DNA of 64,000 nucleotides from Lactiplantibacillus plantarum (GTDB lineage Bacteria; Bacillota; Bacilli; Lactobacillales; Lactobacillaceae): the NCBI RefSeq assembly GCF_014131735.1, contig NZ_CP039121.1:2542001-2606000 (forward strand), read 5' to 3'. The position numbers were made by a program, and so were the translations under genes. Below, one piece after another: positions 16,009-25,267 of this stretch. A model generated the notes under the pieces. It saw only the letters and a list, made by a program, of their open reading frames with translations, searched no databases and was not told the DNA's origin. The first letter of the stretch is position 1. Every line of letters begins with the position of its first letter.

Positions 16009-16917
16009 CTAACCTTGAACGACGTCTTCACCAATGATCCGGACTTCCGTCTGAAGATGGACGCCAAACCGTTCAAATACAACTTTCTGGACGTAGTGAA
16101 TCATATCCATATAATCGGTCGCTGTAGCGTGATCGACATTGATAATAAAACCCGCGTGTTTCTTAGAAACTTCAGCACCACCGATTCGATGGCCCTGTAA
16201 GCCAGCATCATGAATCAGTTTACCAGTAAAATACCCAGTTGGTCGCTTAAAAACACTCCCGCATGATGGCCATTCCAACGGTTGTTTGGCTGCTCGCAAC
16301 GTATTCAATTCGTCCATCCGCGCTTGAATCTTAGTCTGATTACCTGGCTTGAGACCAAACGTCACCGATACGACAATATCATCATAGTCCTGGATCGTAC
16401 TGTGGCGATAGCCAAAATCTAATTCGTCATGATCCAGGGTTTTAAGCTGACCCGCTGGCGTCAAAACCGTCACCGTTTCAACAACTTCACTCATTTCGCC
16501 GCCGTACGCACCGGCATTCATGAAAATCGCACCCCCGACACTACCGGGAATCCCAGCTGCGAATTCGAGACCAGTCAAGCTAGCCCCACAAGCAACCTTA
16601 GTCGTCGCAATAATTGCGGCACCCGCTTCAGCAACAACTTTGGTGCCACTCGCATGAATTTGCTTCATGCGGGTGAGAATGATCGTTAATCCACGGATAC
16701 CACCATCTTTGACAATCAAATTACTGGCATTACCAATCACGGTTAGTGGTAAATTTTGCTCATTGGCAAACGTAATCAGAGCTTTCGTTTCGCTGATTGA
16801 CTTTGGAAACGCAACGTAATCGGCGGGACCGCCTGTTTTAGTATTCGTATAATGACTTAGTGATTCATTTTTTTTAATTTCGATGGCTGGAAAAGTGGCC
16901 AAGACATCTTTGGTCAT
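16009..16917 (-). CDS. murB: UDP-N-acetylmuramate dehydrogenase
   Basis: 302 residues, type II MurB (no extra domain), FAD-dependent reductase making UDP-MurNAc. FAD-binding motifs: [13 protein letters not shown] near residue 27, [12 protein letters not shown], and [20 protein letters not shown] around 130. The catalytic Ser is in [11 protein letters not shown] near residue 225, and the C-terminal Glu in [13 protein letters not shown] with AAAGGAA 11 nt upstream. It lies 33 nt ahead of the antiporter gene on the same strand, so the two may be cotranscribed. Confidence 0.96.
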   Translation of the reverse strand: MTKDVLATFPAIEIKKNESLSHYTNTKTGGPADYVAFPKSISETKALITFANEQNLPLTVIGNASNLIVKDGGIRGLTIILTRMKQIHASGTKVVAEAGAAIIATTKVACGASLTGLEFAAGIPGSVGGAIFMNAGAYGGEMSEVVETVTVLTPAGQLKTLDHDELDFGYRHSTIQDYDDIVVSVTFGLKPGNQTKIQARMDELNTLRAAKQPLEWPSCGSVFKRPTGYFTGKLIHDAGLQGHRIGGAEVSKKHAGFIINVDHATATDYMDMIHYVQKVVFERFGVHLQTEVRIIGEDVVQG

Positions 16918-17088
16918 GGTGAAAAGTTCCTTTCGTGTTTCGATTTAATTCACTTACGTTAATAATCACTTTAACCGCATAGCGTTTTTAATTTAGGCCG
17001 ACGTATCAAGCACCGCAGCATTGAAACGCTATTGAAACGATATAATCAGGTTGAAATTTGTAAGCCTATCAGTTAATTTTAGCACTTT

Positions 17089-17991
17089 TTAATCACTTAA
17101 TAAATGACGGCACACCGCGTGACTGGTAATTGCGCCAGTTGGGTCGACTGGATTAGGCCCGTGCGTTGTTACCGCCGTCAGAAAAGCACGGATCAGCGGT
17201 GCAAATCCTCGCTTTTCCAATGTCGGTGTCCAATCCGGAAAAGCCGTCGTGGTAGTTGTTGCCGTCGTCATCACGGTTTTAGTACTTAAATCAGTCACAG
17301 ACGCACGTTGCCCCGTCGTTTGGACTGTCACTTGTTCCAGATTGACCCCACCGTACATATTCGTGATAACTTCTAATTGCTCATGAGCCGTCTGCACCGT
17401 CAAATAGCCTTGCGCCAACGCGCCAGTTGCCGTCGTCGTCAACCGACCACTAGTGTGTTCAAGTGGTTCATCTAACAAGAATAGCCCCGTATCGACCATG
17501 TGGATCATCAGGTCGAAAACCGCCGTTTCAGGATCTTGACTACCCACTTCGCGAACTTTTTCAGCCACTAACATCCGTTTGTCAGGCAATGCCTTCAATT
17601 GCTGATTAAAAGGAGCAAAACGCCGATTAAACCCACAAGTCAATAACAGGTGCCGCGCCGCAGCCAAATCATACAAACTTTGGACCACCTGAAGATCAGT
17701 CGCGACTGGCTTATCGACATAAACGTGAATCCCAGCTAATAACAACTGCTTGATGATTGCTGCATGCGTGTCCGTGGGAGTATGCACAAATACGGCCGCC
17801 GGTTTAACTGCCATTAATTCCTCAAGGGTCGCATGGGTGTGTTGAAACCCATACATCGTCGCTAGTTGTGCTCGTTTTTCCGGATTACGCGTCGTTAGAT
17901 GAAATTCATACTGGTCTTGCATCGCCGCCATGACGGGTAAATACGCCTTTTGAGCAATGTTACCTAAACCAATGACCCCAATTTTTAACAT
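17089..17991 (-). CDS. Gfo/Idh/MocA family oxidoreductase
   Basis: 300 residues. N-terminal Rossmann fold with IGVIGLGNIAQKAYLPV; the usual E-K-P motif reads DKPVATD near residue 98. The C-terminal alpha/beta domain carries MIHMVDTGLFLL, where a His-Asp pair typical of the family sits. Such enzymes use NAD(P) to oxidise or reduce sugars or cyclitols; the substrate cannot be told. GGAGG is 7 nt before the ATG. It stands alone; the ORF upstream (to 18200) is doubtful. Confidence 0.88.
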   Translation of the reverse strand: MLKIGVIGLGNIAQKAYLPVMAAMQDQYEFHLTTRNPEKRAQLATMYGFQHTHATLEELMAVKPAAVFVHTPTDTHAAIIKQLLLAGIHVYVDKPVATDLQVVQSLYDLAAARHLLLTCGFNRRFAPFNQQLKALPDKRMLVAEKVREVGSQDPETAVFDLMIHMVDTGLFLLDEPLEHTSGRLTTTATGALAQGYLTVQTAHEQLEVITNMYGGVNLEQVTVQTTGQRASVTDLSTKTVMTTATTTTTAFPDWTPTLEKRGFAPLIRAFLTAVTTHGPNPVDPTGAITSHAVCRHLLSD

Positions 17992-18312
17992 CGATATTCC
18001 TCCAATTTTATCATCAATCTTCTTTTAGCTACTACTGATTGCTCCGTGGCACACTGATTTAAATCATTCAGCGTCCAATTCATGCCAGTGATTGTTAGCT
18101 GGAAAAACGTGCCATCACTGAAAGCCAAAGATACCCGCTCGGACGCGCTGAAACTAGGCCAACCAAAGACACCAGCATGCTTTGTCACCCTATCGCACAT
18201 CTATCCGCCGTGTCTGGCTTTAATCACGGCGCACTGATTCAATTGTCATTAAAATAACCAGTGGCTGCCGTGTTACAATATGAGTAAATTACTTGAAAGG
18301 TCTGAAACTCAC

Positions 18313-19077
18313 GTGAAACTTATCTCTTGGAACGTTAATGGACTGCGTGCTGCTGTCAAACACGGCTTTGTCATGACTTTTAATGAGCTCGATGCCGACT
18401 TTTTCTGTGTACAAGAAACGAAATTACAGGCGGGCCAAATTGAACTGGACTTCCCAGGTTATTATCAATACTGGAACTATGCCGAGCGCAAGGGTTATTC
18501 GGGTACGGCGATTTTTACCAAACACGAGCCGCTCAATGTAACTTATGGTATCGGTGTACCAGAATTCGATGACGAAGGTCGCGTCATCACCCTTGAATAT
18601 GCGGACTACTACGTCTTGACGTGTTACACTCCTAATTCAGGCGGTGAATTAAAACGTCTCGACTATCGGCAACAGTGGGAAGATGCTTTTCTCACATATA
18701 TTAACAGTTTGAGTGCCAACAAGCCGTTGATCTTTTGTGGTGATCTTAACGTGGCCCACGAAAACATCGACTTGAAGAACTGGCGTAGCAATCACCATAG
18801 TGCCGGCTTCACTGACGAAGAACGGACCAAGTTTGACCGCCTCCTTGCAGCGGGCTATACCGACACATTCCGGCATTTCTATCCTGACCAAACCGACATT
18901 TACTCATGGTGGAGTTATCGTGGGCATGCACGTGACAACAATTCTGGTTGGCGAATTGACTACTTTATTACGTCACAGCAATTAGACAGTCAGCTCCTAA
19001 ACGCCCGCATTCATAATGAAATTTTTGGTTCCGATCACTGTCCAGTGGAACTCGATATTATCCTTCCGAACCATTAA
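18313..19077 (+). CDS. exoA: exodeoxyribonuclease III / AP endonuclease
   Basis: 254 residues, same size as B. subtilis ExoA. Endonuclease/exonuclease/phosphatase fold with the full set of catalytic blocks: SWNVNGLRA at the N terminus, CVQETK (metal Glu), YTPNSGG, CGDLNVAHENIDL and the terminal GSDHCPVEL (Asp-His). It nicks DNA at abasic sites and acts in base excision repair. The frame also allows an ATG at 18280, but a TACAAT -10-like hexamer sits right in front of that ATG, so I take the GTG at 18313, which begins at the first beta strand and has AAAGG upstream. Followed by an exonuclease gene on the same strand. Confidence 0.95.
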   Translation: MKLISWNVNGLRAAVKHGFVMTFNELDADFFCVQETKLQAGQIELDFPGYYQYWNYAERKGYSGTAIFTKHEPLNVTYGIGVPEFDDEGRVITLEYADYYVLTCYTPNSGGELKRLDYRQQWEDAFLTYINSLSANKPLIFCGDLNVAHENIDLKNWRSNHHSAGFTDEERTKFDRLLAAGYTDTFRHFYPDQTDIYSWWSYRGHARDNNSGWRIDYFITSQQLDSQLLNARIHNEIFGSDHCPVELDIILPNH

Positions 19078-19139
19078 CTTGAAAATTAACGAGATTCTTT
19101 GTACGATAATCCTATTCTTTAGAAACGGTGGTGGCAACT

Positions 19140-19676
19140 TTGAACTTTGTCGCAATGGACTTTGAAACGGCGAACGCGAAACGCGACAGTGCTTGTTCAC
19201 TGGCGCTAACGGTTGTCCGTAATAACCAAATCAGCGATGAATTTTACACACTCATCAAACCAGAGAGCGATTTTTTCTGGCGGAACGTCCAAATTCATGG
19301 GATTCATGAAGCAGATGTCGCAGACGCGCCCAAGTTTCCAGACGTTTGGCAACACATTGCACCATTCTTCCAACGCGACCGCCTCGTAATTGCGCACAAC
19401 GCGCCTTTTGATATTGGTGTGTTACGCAATACGCTTGCCCACTACGGCATCAGCGCGCCGGAGTACCTATCCATGGATACCGTCAAGACCAGTCAACGGT
19501 TCTATCCAGAATTGCCTAATCACAAGCTGGATACAGTCTGTCAAGCACTGGATATCGACCTGCAGCATCATCATAATGCACTAGATGACAGCCTAGCTTG
19601 CGCCAACATTTTACTCACCGAAGCGCAAGCTTTTGGAACTGAGCAACTCAAACCTTTCGTTCGCGTTCAGGGTTAA
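19140..19676 (+). CDS. DnaQ-like 3'-5' exonuclease (DEDDh)
   Basis: About 178 residues, a single exonuclease domain like DNA polymerase III epsilon-type proteins of Firmicutes. Motif I FVAMDFETAN (Asp-x-Glu), motif II in HNAPFDIGVLR, and motif III HNALDDSLACAN with the His of the DEDDh type are all present. The start is uncertain: GTG at 19128 opens the frame, but TTG at 19140 places the first strand at the N terminus and has GGTGGTGG 5 nt ahead. It follows exoA by 50-60 nt and may be cotranscribed, suggesting a DNA repair role. Confidence 0.9.
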   Translation: MNFVAMDFETANAKRDSACSLALTVVRNNQISDEFYTLIKPESDFFWRNVQIHGIHEADVADAPKFPDVWQHIAPFFQRDRLVIAHNAPFDIGVLRNTLAHYGISAPEYLSMDTVKTSQRFYPELPNHKLDTVCQALDIDLQHHHNALDDSLACANILLTEAQAFGTEQLKPFVRVQG

Positions 19677-19690
19677 AATTAAATTTATGC

Positions 19691-19720
19691 AAGTCCAGCA
19701 ATAAGATGCTGGACTTTTTT
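19691..19720 (+). terminator. terminator after the exonuclease gene
   Basis: AAGTCCAGCA (19691-19700) with TGCTGGACTT (19707-19716), loop ATAAGA, then T-run. Confidence 0.9.
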
Positions 19721-19899
19721 GTTTACGCATCGCTACCGATTATCAATACTCGTAGACAGCTTATCAATTCCCCCAACCGACTGGGAGATGAGCCAATCAT
19801 TCACAAGCCGTCGCCGGTTAGACCTGGTTCGTCAACGCTTAAATTCCGGCCCATCTACTATCAGAACCTGTTTGCCGTCAGTTCAGCGAATCCCGGATT

Positions 19900-20415
19900 T
19901 CAAACCCAGATTCCCATATCAATAGCTGGAACCCGTTTGCCGGTTGGGTCAACGACATCATAGCTCGTTGCCGTACAATTTTCGAACCCAAGATGCTGGT
20001 ACAGCTTCACGGCACGCACATTTCGTAACTGGACCGTCAACACGAGGCGTTCCAATGAGCTATAGTTACGCGCCCAATCTAAGACTTCCTCAATCAAAGC
20101 AGTCCCCAGACCCATGCCCCAAAATTCTTTAAGTACCGCTACGCCAACTTCACCTTGCGCCGCACTAAAATCCGTACTAGCTTGCACGGTGCTCACACCA
20201 ATCAACCGTGAATCTAATGTCGCAACGAAAATAATGTTGGTCGTTGTGCCATTGATACGCTCAATTTGCGCCTGTTCATCCGTTTCACTCAAATCCTCAA
20301 TGCCTTCATCAACAGTGAAAGTATTACTTTCACGTCCAAGCTGAGCTAGTAGCGCTAATAATTGTGCTGCATCCGCGACTTCAGCAGGCCGTACATCAAC
20401 AACTTCTTCTGCCAT
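19900..20415 (-). CDS. GNAT family N-acetyltransferase
   Basis: 171 residues from the ATG at 20415, which has AAGGAG 10 nt upstream; a GTG three codons earlier lies on the ribosome binding site itself. The acetyl-CoA loop is VLKEFWGMGLGTALIEEV (Q/RxxGxG/A pattern) near residue 100, followed by ARNYSSLERLVLTVQLRNVRAVKLYQHLGFE, the typical motif B with a terminal Tyr and GFE. The acceptor is unknown; position right after tsaE, a place often taken by RimI-like protein acetyltransferases, is suggestive only. Confidence 0.9.
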   Translation of the reverse strand: MAEEVVDVRPAEVADAAQLLALLAQLGRESNTFTVDEGIEDLSETDEQAQIERINGTTTNIIFVATLDSRLIGVSTVQASTDFSAAQGEVGVAVLKEFWGMGLGTALIEEVLDWARNYSSLERLVLTVQLRNVRAVKLYQHLGFENCTATSYDVVDPTGKRVPAIDMGIWV

Positions 20416-20420
20416 GGTTG

Positions 20421-20882
20421 TCACTCCTTCAATTGATCAACCAGTCGTTGATAGTGTTCACCAATGGGCTTGAAGGTTATTACCCGCTGGTCATCGGCAT
20501 CAGTGTCCCGGCTAATTGCAATTCGCAAGTAAGTCGTCGGTAAGAGGTCGGCAATAAACTGTGACCATTCCACAACACTAACGCCATCACCATCAAAGTA
20601 TTCATCTAAGCCTAAATCTTCCGCACCGCCATCTTCCAAGCGGTAAACATCCATATGATAGAGCGGTAGTCGCCCCTGACGATATTCCCGGATGAGCGTA
20701 AAAGTCGGACTCTTAACGTTATTAGGAATGCCCAGGCTTTTTGCTAACCCCTTTGTAAAAGTTGTCTTACCAGCACCTAAATCACCATCTAGTAAGATTA
20801 AATCACCAGGTTGCACTAATTGGCCAAGTTTGGCCCCGATTGCCATGGTTGCTTCCGGCGACGTTACCGTGATTGATTCCAT
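20421..20882 (-). CDS. tsaE: tRNA threonylcarbamoyladenosine biosynthesis ATPase
   Basis: 153 residues from the ATG at 20882, with GAGGAG 11 nt upstream; the frame opens six codons earlier at a codon overlapping that box. The P-loop is LDGDLGAGKTTFTKGLA, then SPTFTLIREY, YHMDVYRLED and VVEWSQ, the typical TsaE series. TsaE works with TsaB and TsaD to make the t6A modification in ANN-decoding tRNAs. Its neighbour downstream is a GNAT acetyltransferase whose start lies 5 nt after the tsaE stop. Confidence 0.94.
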   Translation of the reverse strand: MESITVTSPEATMAIGAKLGQLVQPGDLILLDGDLGAGKTTFTKGLAKSLGIPNNVKSPTFTLIREYRQGRLPLYHMDVYRLEDGGAEDLGLDEYFDGDGVSVVEWSQFIADLLPTTYLRIAISRDTDADDQRVITFKPIGEHYQRLVDQLKE

Positions 20883-20924
20883 ATTCTTCCAACTCCTCAT
20901 CCAAATTAACTGTTCTTATTATAG

Positions 20925-20973
20925 AAAAAACGAAGGAAACTTCAAAGTACAAGCTCTGAAGTTTCCCTCGTTT
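20925..20973 (-). terminator. pta terminator
   Basis: AAACGAAGGAAACTTC pairs with GAAGTTTCCCTCGTTT (one G-U/mismatch) followed on the minus strand by TTTTTTC. Confidence 0.85.
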
Positions 20974-20991
20974 AACAAACTAAGTGACCGT

Positions 20992-21969
20992 TTAAGCTAA
21001 TCCTTGGGCTGCTGTAATAATCGCAACCTTATAAACGTCTTCTTCACTGCATCCACGTGACAAGTCGGAGACCGGCTTGTTCAGGCCTTGCAAGACAGGA
21101 CCCACCGCTTCAAAATGACCAAATCGTTGCGCAATCTTATAGCCAATATTACCAGACTGAAGCTCTGGAAATACAAAGACATTGGCATGACCAGCTACTT
21201 TGGAACCAGGAGCCTTTTGCAAACCAACTTTTTCAACGAAGGCCGCGTCAAATTGAAGTTCACCATCGATAGCCAATTCCGGTTCAGCAGCTTGCGCCTT
21301 GGCCGTTGCTTCTTGCACTTTAGTGACCATTTCACCCTTAGCCGAACCCTTAGTTGAGAAGCTGAGCATCGCAACTTTCGGGTCAATATCGAAGACCTTA
21401 GCAGTAGCCGCACTCTGAGTGGCAATTTCCGCTAACGTATCGGCATCGGGATCAATATTGATGGCACAGTCAGCAAAGACGTAGCGTTCCTCACCCTTTT
21501 GCATGATAAATGCACCCGAGATTCGGTGTGAACCGGGCTTGGTCTTAATAATTTGTAACGCTGGCCGTACCGTATCACCAGTTGGATGGATTGCACCTGA
21601 AACCATCCCATCCGCTTTGCCCATATAAACGAGCATCGTGCCAAAGTAGTTTTCATCTTCCAGCATTTTAGCCGCTTGTTCTGGCGTATTCTTACCTTTC
21701 CGCCGTTCAACGAGGGCATCAAGCATTGCTTGCTTATCTTCAGCCGGGTATGTCGCAGGATCAAGGACTTGAACGCCTGTTAAATCCGCATTCAAATCGT
21801 TAGCCACAGCCTGAACTTTGTCCGTTGCACCTAAAACAATCGGCTTAACCAAGCCGTCTGCAGCTAATCGCGCTGCCGCACCGACAATTCGGGGTTCAGT
21901 TCCTTCAGGGAAAACAATTGTTTGATCTTTACCAGTAATTTTTTGTGCTAATGACTCAAATAAATCCAT
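20992..21969 (-). CDS. pta: phosphate acetyltransferase
   Basis: 325 residues, the single-domain (short) Pta of Firmicutes, interconverting acetyl-CoA and acetyl phosphate. Signatures: IVFPEGTEPRIVGAAARL at the N terminus, LVYMGKADGMVSGAIHPTGDTVRPALQ around 120, FSTKGSAKGEMV and the C-terminal GLNKPVSDLSRGC. I chose the ATG at 21969 (GGAGGG 8 nt upstream) over one five codons earlier. In a lactic acid bacterium it works in heterofermentative and overflow acetate formation. ung lies 23 nt upstream on the same strand. Confidence 0.96.
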   Translation of the reverse strand: MDLFESLAQKITGKDQTIVFPEGTEPRIVGAAARLAADGLVKPIVLGATDKVQAVANDLNADLTGVQVLDPATYPAEDKQAMLDALVERRKGKNTPEQAAKMLEDENYFGTMLVYMGKADGMVSGAIHPTGDTVRPALQIIKTKPGSHRISGAFIMQKGEERYVFADCAINIDPDADTLAEIATQSAATAKVFDIDPKVAMLSFSTKGSAKGEMVTKVQEATAKAQAAEPELAIDGELQFDAAFVEKVGLQKAPGSKVAGHANVFVFPELQSGNIGYKIAQRFGHFEAVGPVLQGLNKPVSDLSRGCSEEDVYKVAIITAAQGLA

Positions 21970-21992
21970 GTGATAACCCTCCAATAAATTAA

Positions 21993-22685
21993 TTAATGCT
22001 CAAGATTGACGTGCTCTGGTAACTGCCAATTGATTGGCTGTTCGCCGAAGGATGTTAACGCAATGTTCGTTTTTGAAAATGGTTTGGACCCAAAGAATCC
22101 GCGATAAGCTGAAAGCGGACTCGGATGAGGTGCTTGTAGCACGACATTCGTCTGGGTATCAATCAGCTTAATCTTGGACCGAGCCGCCTTACCCCACAAG
22201 ATAAAGACAACCGGCGTCGATCGTTCCGATAAACGCTGAATGGCAACGTCCGTAAGTCGTTCCCAGCCCTTACCAGCGTGTGAAAAGGCCACACCATTTT
22301 GAACAGTCAGCACGGAGTTCAATAACAAGACTCCCTGCTTGGCCCAACTTTCCAAGTAACCGTGGTTGACGGGCGTACACCCAACATCATTTTGCAATTC
22401 TTTATAGATATTGACTAGTGATGGGGGCACTGCCACGCCCGGTAACACTGAAAAACTCAGTCCGTGTGCCTGACCAGGACCATGATACGGATCCTGACCT
22501 AAAATAACGACCTTCGTGTCAGCAAATGGCGTCCATTCAAAGGCCTGAAAAATATTATACATATCTGGGTGAATATTTTTCGTTCGGTATTCATTTTTCA
22601 AAAATTCGTGTAATTGGTGGTAATACGGCTTCTCAAACTCTGGTTTTAAGACGTCCCACCAGTCCGTGTGAATAAACGCTTTCAT
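21993..22685 (-). CDS. ung: uracil-DNA glycosylase
   Basis: 230 residues, family 1 UDG. The water-activating loop [13 protein letters not shown] is at about residue 65 and the DNA-binding loop [13 protein letters not shown] near residue 190; LLLNSVLTV and FILWGKAA are further family blocks. It removes uracil from DNA. The frame extends 25 codons upstream without a plausible start; [13 protein letters not shown] begins at 22685, with GAGAGG 8 nt upstream. It is divergent from the HAD gene at 22801 and probably cotranscribed with pta. Confidence 0.97.
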   Translation of the reverse strand: MKAFIHTDWWDVLKPEFEKPYYHQLHEFLKNEYRTKNIHPDMYNIFQAFEWTPFADTKVVILGQDPYHGPGQAHGLSFSVLPGVAVPPSLVNIYKELQNDVGCTPVNHGYLESWAKQGVLLLNSVLTVQNGVAFSHAGKGWERLTDVAIQRLSERSTPVVFILWGKAARSKIKLIDTQTNVVLQAPHPSPLSAYRGFFGSKPFSKTNIALTSFGEQPINWQLPEHVNLEH

Positions 22686-22800
22686 CCTTAACACCTCTCG
22701 TTTTATTGTATCATAACCAAAACCACTAATGATAATAATTCTGTATTCAGACGTAAACATGTTAGAATGTAATTATTAAAACAACTAAGGATGTGACAAC

Positions 22801-23670
22801 ATGATTTCGATTATCGCCTCTGATATGGACGGAACGTTACTCAACAATGAAATGGTCGTTTCCGATTTTAACGCTAATGCCATCCGTCAAGCACAACAGC
22901 AAGGCGTGCACTTTATCGTCTCCACCGGCCGCCGATTTTCTGAAGCTCAGCCACTACTGGCCGCTCAAGGCATCACGGCACCTTTGATTACGTTAAACGG
23001 TGCCGAAGTATACGACGCTTCTGGCAAAATGCTCGACATGGTGCCCATAACCAATAGCGTGGCCCGCACCGTTTTTCACACGCTAACCTCACAAGGTTAC
23101 TATTTTGAAGTCGTAGGCAACGATGGTATTTACTCTAACAGTAAAGCCAAGCGAATCGAACAAATTGCACATCTCCTAACTAACCTGAATCCAGATACAA
23201 CGTTCAAAATTGCGGTATCGCTCGCGTCAGCCCGCTTAGAACTTATGGACATCAATTACGTGGACAACTATAACGAGTTATTGGATGATCCAACTAAGCA
23301 TGTCATGAAGATTATCGCTTTCAGCGAAGAAGGGCCCGCTAAGCTAAAACCCCTTAGTGATGAAATTCTGGCAAAACATTCGTCCCTCAAAATCACATCT
23401 TCATCCGCATCAAATATCGAAATCAATAATATTAATGCGCAAAAAGGGATTGCAGTCGAGCGCTATGCGAATATGCTGAATACCCCAATGAGCGATGTCA
23501 TGGCGATTGGTGATAATAATAATGACGTCTCCATGCTCGAATTAGCTGGCGTAAGTTACGCTATGGGTAATGCCAGTCCCGAAGTCAAACAGCTGGCCCG
23601 CTATATCACTGATACAAATGTCAACGATGGTGTCGGCAAAGCAATCTTAGAAGTGCTTGCCAAACAATAG
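22801..23670 (+). CDS. Cof-type HAD-IIB family phosphatase
   Basis: 289 residues. Complete HAD motifs: motif I ASDMDGTLLNN at residues 6-16, motif II STGRRF, motif IV MAIGDNNNDVSMLELAG, and YAMGNASPEVK in the end helix. The C2 cap lies between residues 85 and 200. Likely acts on sugar phosphates, FMN or pyridoxal phosphate like other Cof proteins. AAGGATG precedes the ATG by about 8 nt. Unlike the HAD protein at 4900-5715, motif I is intact here. The gene at 23694 follows within 25 nt. Confidence 0.92.
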   Translation: MISIIASDMDGTLLNNEMVVSDFNANAIRQAQQQGVHFIVSTGRRFSEAQPLLAAQGITAPLITLNGAEVYDASGKMLDMVPITNSVARTVFHTLTSQGYYFEVVGNDGIYSNSKAKRIEQIAHLLTNLNPDTTFKIAVSLASARLELMDINYVDNYNELLDDPTKHVMKIIAFSEEGPAKLKPLSDEILAKHSSLKITSSSASNIEINNINAQKGIAVERYANMLNTPMSDVMAIGDNNNDVSMLELAGVSYAMGNASPEVKQLARYITDTNVNDGVGKAILEVLAKQ

Positions 23671-23693
23671 TTTCCGGAAAACGGAGGTTGAAG

Positions 23694-24257
23694 ATGCGTA
23701 AATTATATTTCAGCCGCAATAGCTTCGCCCAAGGTGCCCGGATTGTTCGCGATGCGCACAACCAATCTCACTATCTCTTAGTTGGTCGGTGGGGGCGGCG
23801 CCAAGACGCGCTCAGTTTATACGCGATCCAAGGTGAGCTACTTGCCGAAATTCGACAAACAACCCTCGGATTGTTGCCAAAATTCGATTTATACTATAAC
23901 CGTCAAAACGTCGGTTCTATTAGTAAAACGCTGGGCTTCTGGCATGAAATGCTCTATGTTCGCAAGCTTCGCTGGATTATCATGGGAAGCTTGAGTGCCG
24001 AAAACTACCGCGTTTATCATGGTACTGAATTAATCATGACGATGCGACCAGTTGTCACCACTAACGGTGAAGCATTTGAATTAGCAATTACTGATCAATC
24101 CACAGAACCACTGTGTATTTGCATTGCGGCGATCCTGGATCACTGGCAAAAGCCGACCAACCGCGCGCGGACACCAGTTGCGAAAAAGGGACTCAATGTT
24201 AGCTTTGGTGAAAGTAATTATACATTGACACCCCGTAATAAGGTGCCCCAACACTAA
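23694..24257 (+). CDS. LURP-one-related (tubby-like fold) protein
   Basis: 187 residues from the ATG at 23694 with GGAGG 6 nt upstream (an in-frame TTG two codons before lies inside that box). The pattern is that of LURP/YxjI proteins: YLLVGRWGRRQDALSLYAIQ, then ELLAEIRQTTLGLLPKFDLY and NVGSISKTLGFW, alternating beta strands of a closed barrel around a helix. Function of this family in bacteria is unknown; membrane or lipid association has been proposed for relatives. Cotranscribed with the HAD gene upstream. Polar C-terminal tail of about 20 residues. Confidence 0.7.
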   Translation: MRKLYFSRNSFAQGARIVRDAHNQSHYLLVGRWGRRQDALSLYAIQGELLAEIRQTTLGLLPKFDLYYNRQNVGSISKTLGFWHEMLYVRKLRWIIMGSLSAENYRVYHGTELIMTMRPVVTTNGEAFELAITDQSTEPLCICIAAILDHWQKPTNRARTPVAKKGLNVSFGESNYTLTPRNKVPQH

Positions 24258-24271
24258 ATAGAACTAGCCAT

Positions 24272-24312
24272 AAAACAACGGCCACCCCTGTTTCGGGATG
24301 ACCGTTGTTTTT
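24272..24312 (+). terminator. terminator after the LURP gene
   Basis: AAAACAACGG with CCGTTGTTTT plus inner CCC/GGG pairs, followed by T-run on plus; roughly symmetrical. Confidence 0.85.
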
Positions 24313-24313
24313 A

Positions 24314-24346
24314 GTTAAGTTGGCATAACTAGTTTGCCAGCTTAAC
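24314..24346. repeat. 12-bp hairpin without U-run
   Basis: GTTAAGTTGGCA (24314-24325) and TGCCAGCTTAAC (24335-24346) pair at all but one position. It sits between two terminators of convergent genes and has no obvious role. Confidence 0.5.
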
Positions 24347-24455
24347 ACCCTATCAAAGTTGACGTGCCGATCAAGTTGCCCATATCACGGTATTCACTAG
24401 TTAATCGTCCTCAGAGCAACACCGCTTCATCTGCTATGCAAGCACGTTACTACAG

Positions 24456-24500
24456 AATAGGCGCGCCAAGAATTAAACCAATTCTTAGCGCGCCTATTTT
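24456..24500 (-). terminator. terminator of the amino-acid ABC operon
   Basis: AATAGGCGCGCCAAGAATT with AATTCTTAGCGCGCCTATT (18 of 19 pairs), A/T-run at both ends; lies 30 nt past the ATPase stop. Confidence 0.88.
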
Positions 24501-24530
24501 ACGGGTTATTTTATTATGACCAGCCGATAC

Positions 24531-25265
24531 TTAAACGTTGATCACTTTTTGTAAGAAATCTTGTAACCGGGGACTTTGTGGGTGTTCGAATACATCCTCA
24601 GGCTTCCCCGTTTCTTGAATCAACCCATCCGCCATAAAGACGACCCGGTCGGCCACTTCCTTGGCAAAGCCCATTTCGTGCGTGACCACAATCATCGTCA
24701 TACCATCTGCGGCTAATTTCTTCATAACATCCAACACATCCCCGACCATTTCGGGATCCAGTGCTGAAGTTGGTTCATCAAACAACATGATTTTCGGATG
24801 CATGGCTAGCGCTCGAGCGATGGCCACCCGCTGCTTTTGCCCACCAGACAAGGACTTAGGCATGGCATCCGCCTTATCGGACAAGCCGACCGTAGCAAGT
24901 AAGTCACGCGCCGTTTTCTCAGCTTCCTGTTGACTTTCCTTTTTGAGTTGAGTCGGTGCTAAGGTAATATTTTGTAACACTGATAGGTGTGGAAATAAGT
25001 TAAAGTGTTGGAACACCATCCCAATATTTTCACGGACCAAATTAATGTTAGTCCCCTTGTCAGAAAGATCGTAACCGCTAATGACAACTTGCCCTTGTGT
25101 TGGAACTTCCAAGTCATTTAAGCAGCGTAAAAACGTACTCTTACCAGAACCAGATGGTCCAATCATGCAGACTACTTCGTTATCTTGAACTTCAAGGTTT
25201 AACCCTTTCAAGACTTCGTTATCGCCGTAGCTTTTATGCAAATCTTTGACAATTACTTTCGCCAT
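24531..25265 (-). CDS. polar amino acid ABC transporter, ATP-binding protein (GlnQ-like)
   Basis: 244 residues. Walker [16 protein letters not shown] at about 35, Q-loop [14 protein letters not shown], signature [16 protein letters not shown] and Walker [17 protein letters not shown], then H-loop VVTHEMGFA; this set (including [14 protein letters not shown]) is typical of the PAAT family that imports glutamine, glutamate, arginine or histidine. AAGGAGG is located in the end of the upstream gene and the start codon follows 2 nt after its stop, so the two are tightly coupled. Confidence 0.95.
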   Translation of the reverse strand: MAKVIVKDLHKSYGDNEVLKGLNLEVQDNEVVCMIGPSGSGKSTFLRCLNDLEVPTQGQVVISGYDLSDKGTNINLVRENIGMVFQHFNLFPHLSVLQNITLAPTQLKKESQQEAEKTARDLLATVGLSDKADAMPKSLSGGQKQRVAIARALAMHPKIMLFDEPTSALDPEMVGDVLDVMKKLAADGMTMIVVTHEMGFAKEVADRVVFMADGLIQETGKPEDVFEHPQSPRLQDFLQKVINV

Positions 25266-25267
25266 GC

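Noticed and set aside
17985..18200. 71-codon minus-strand ORF overlapping the start of the Gfo/Idh/MocA gene
   Set aside because: No ribosome binding site at its ATG, no recognised family, and it overlaps the next start. It may be a remnant, but I cannot support it as a gene.
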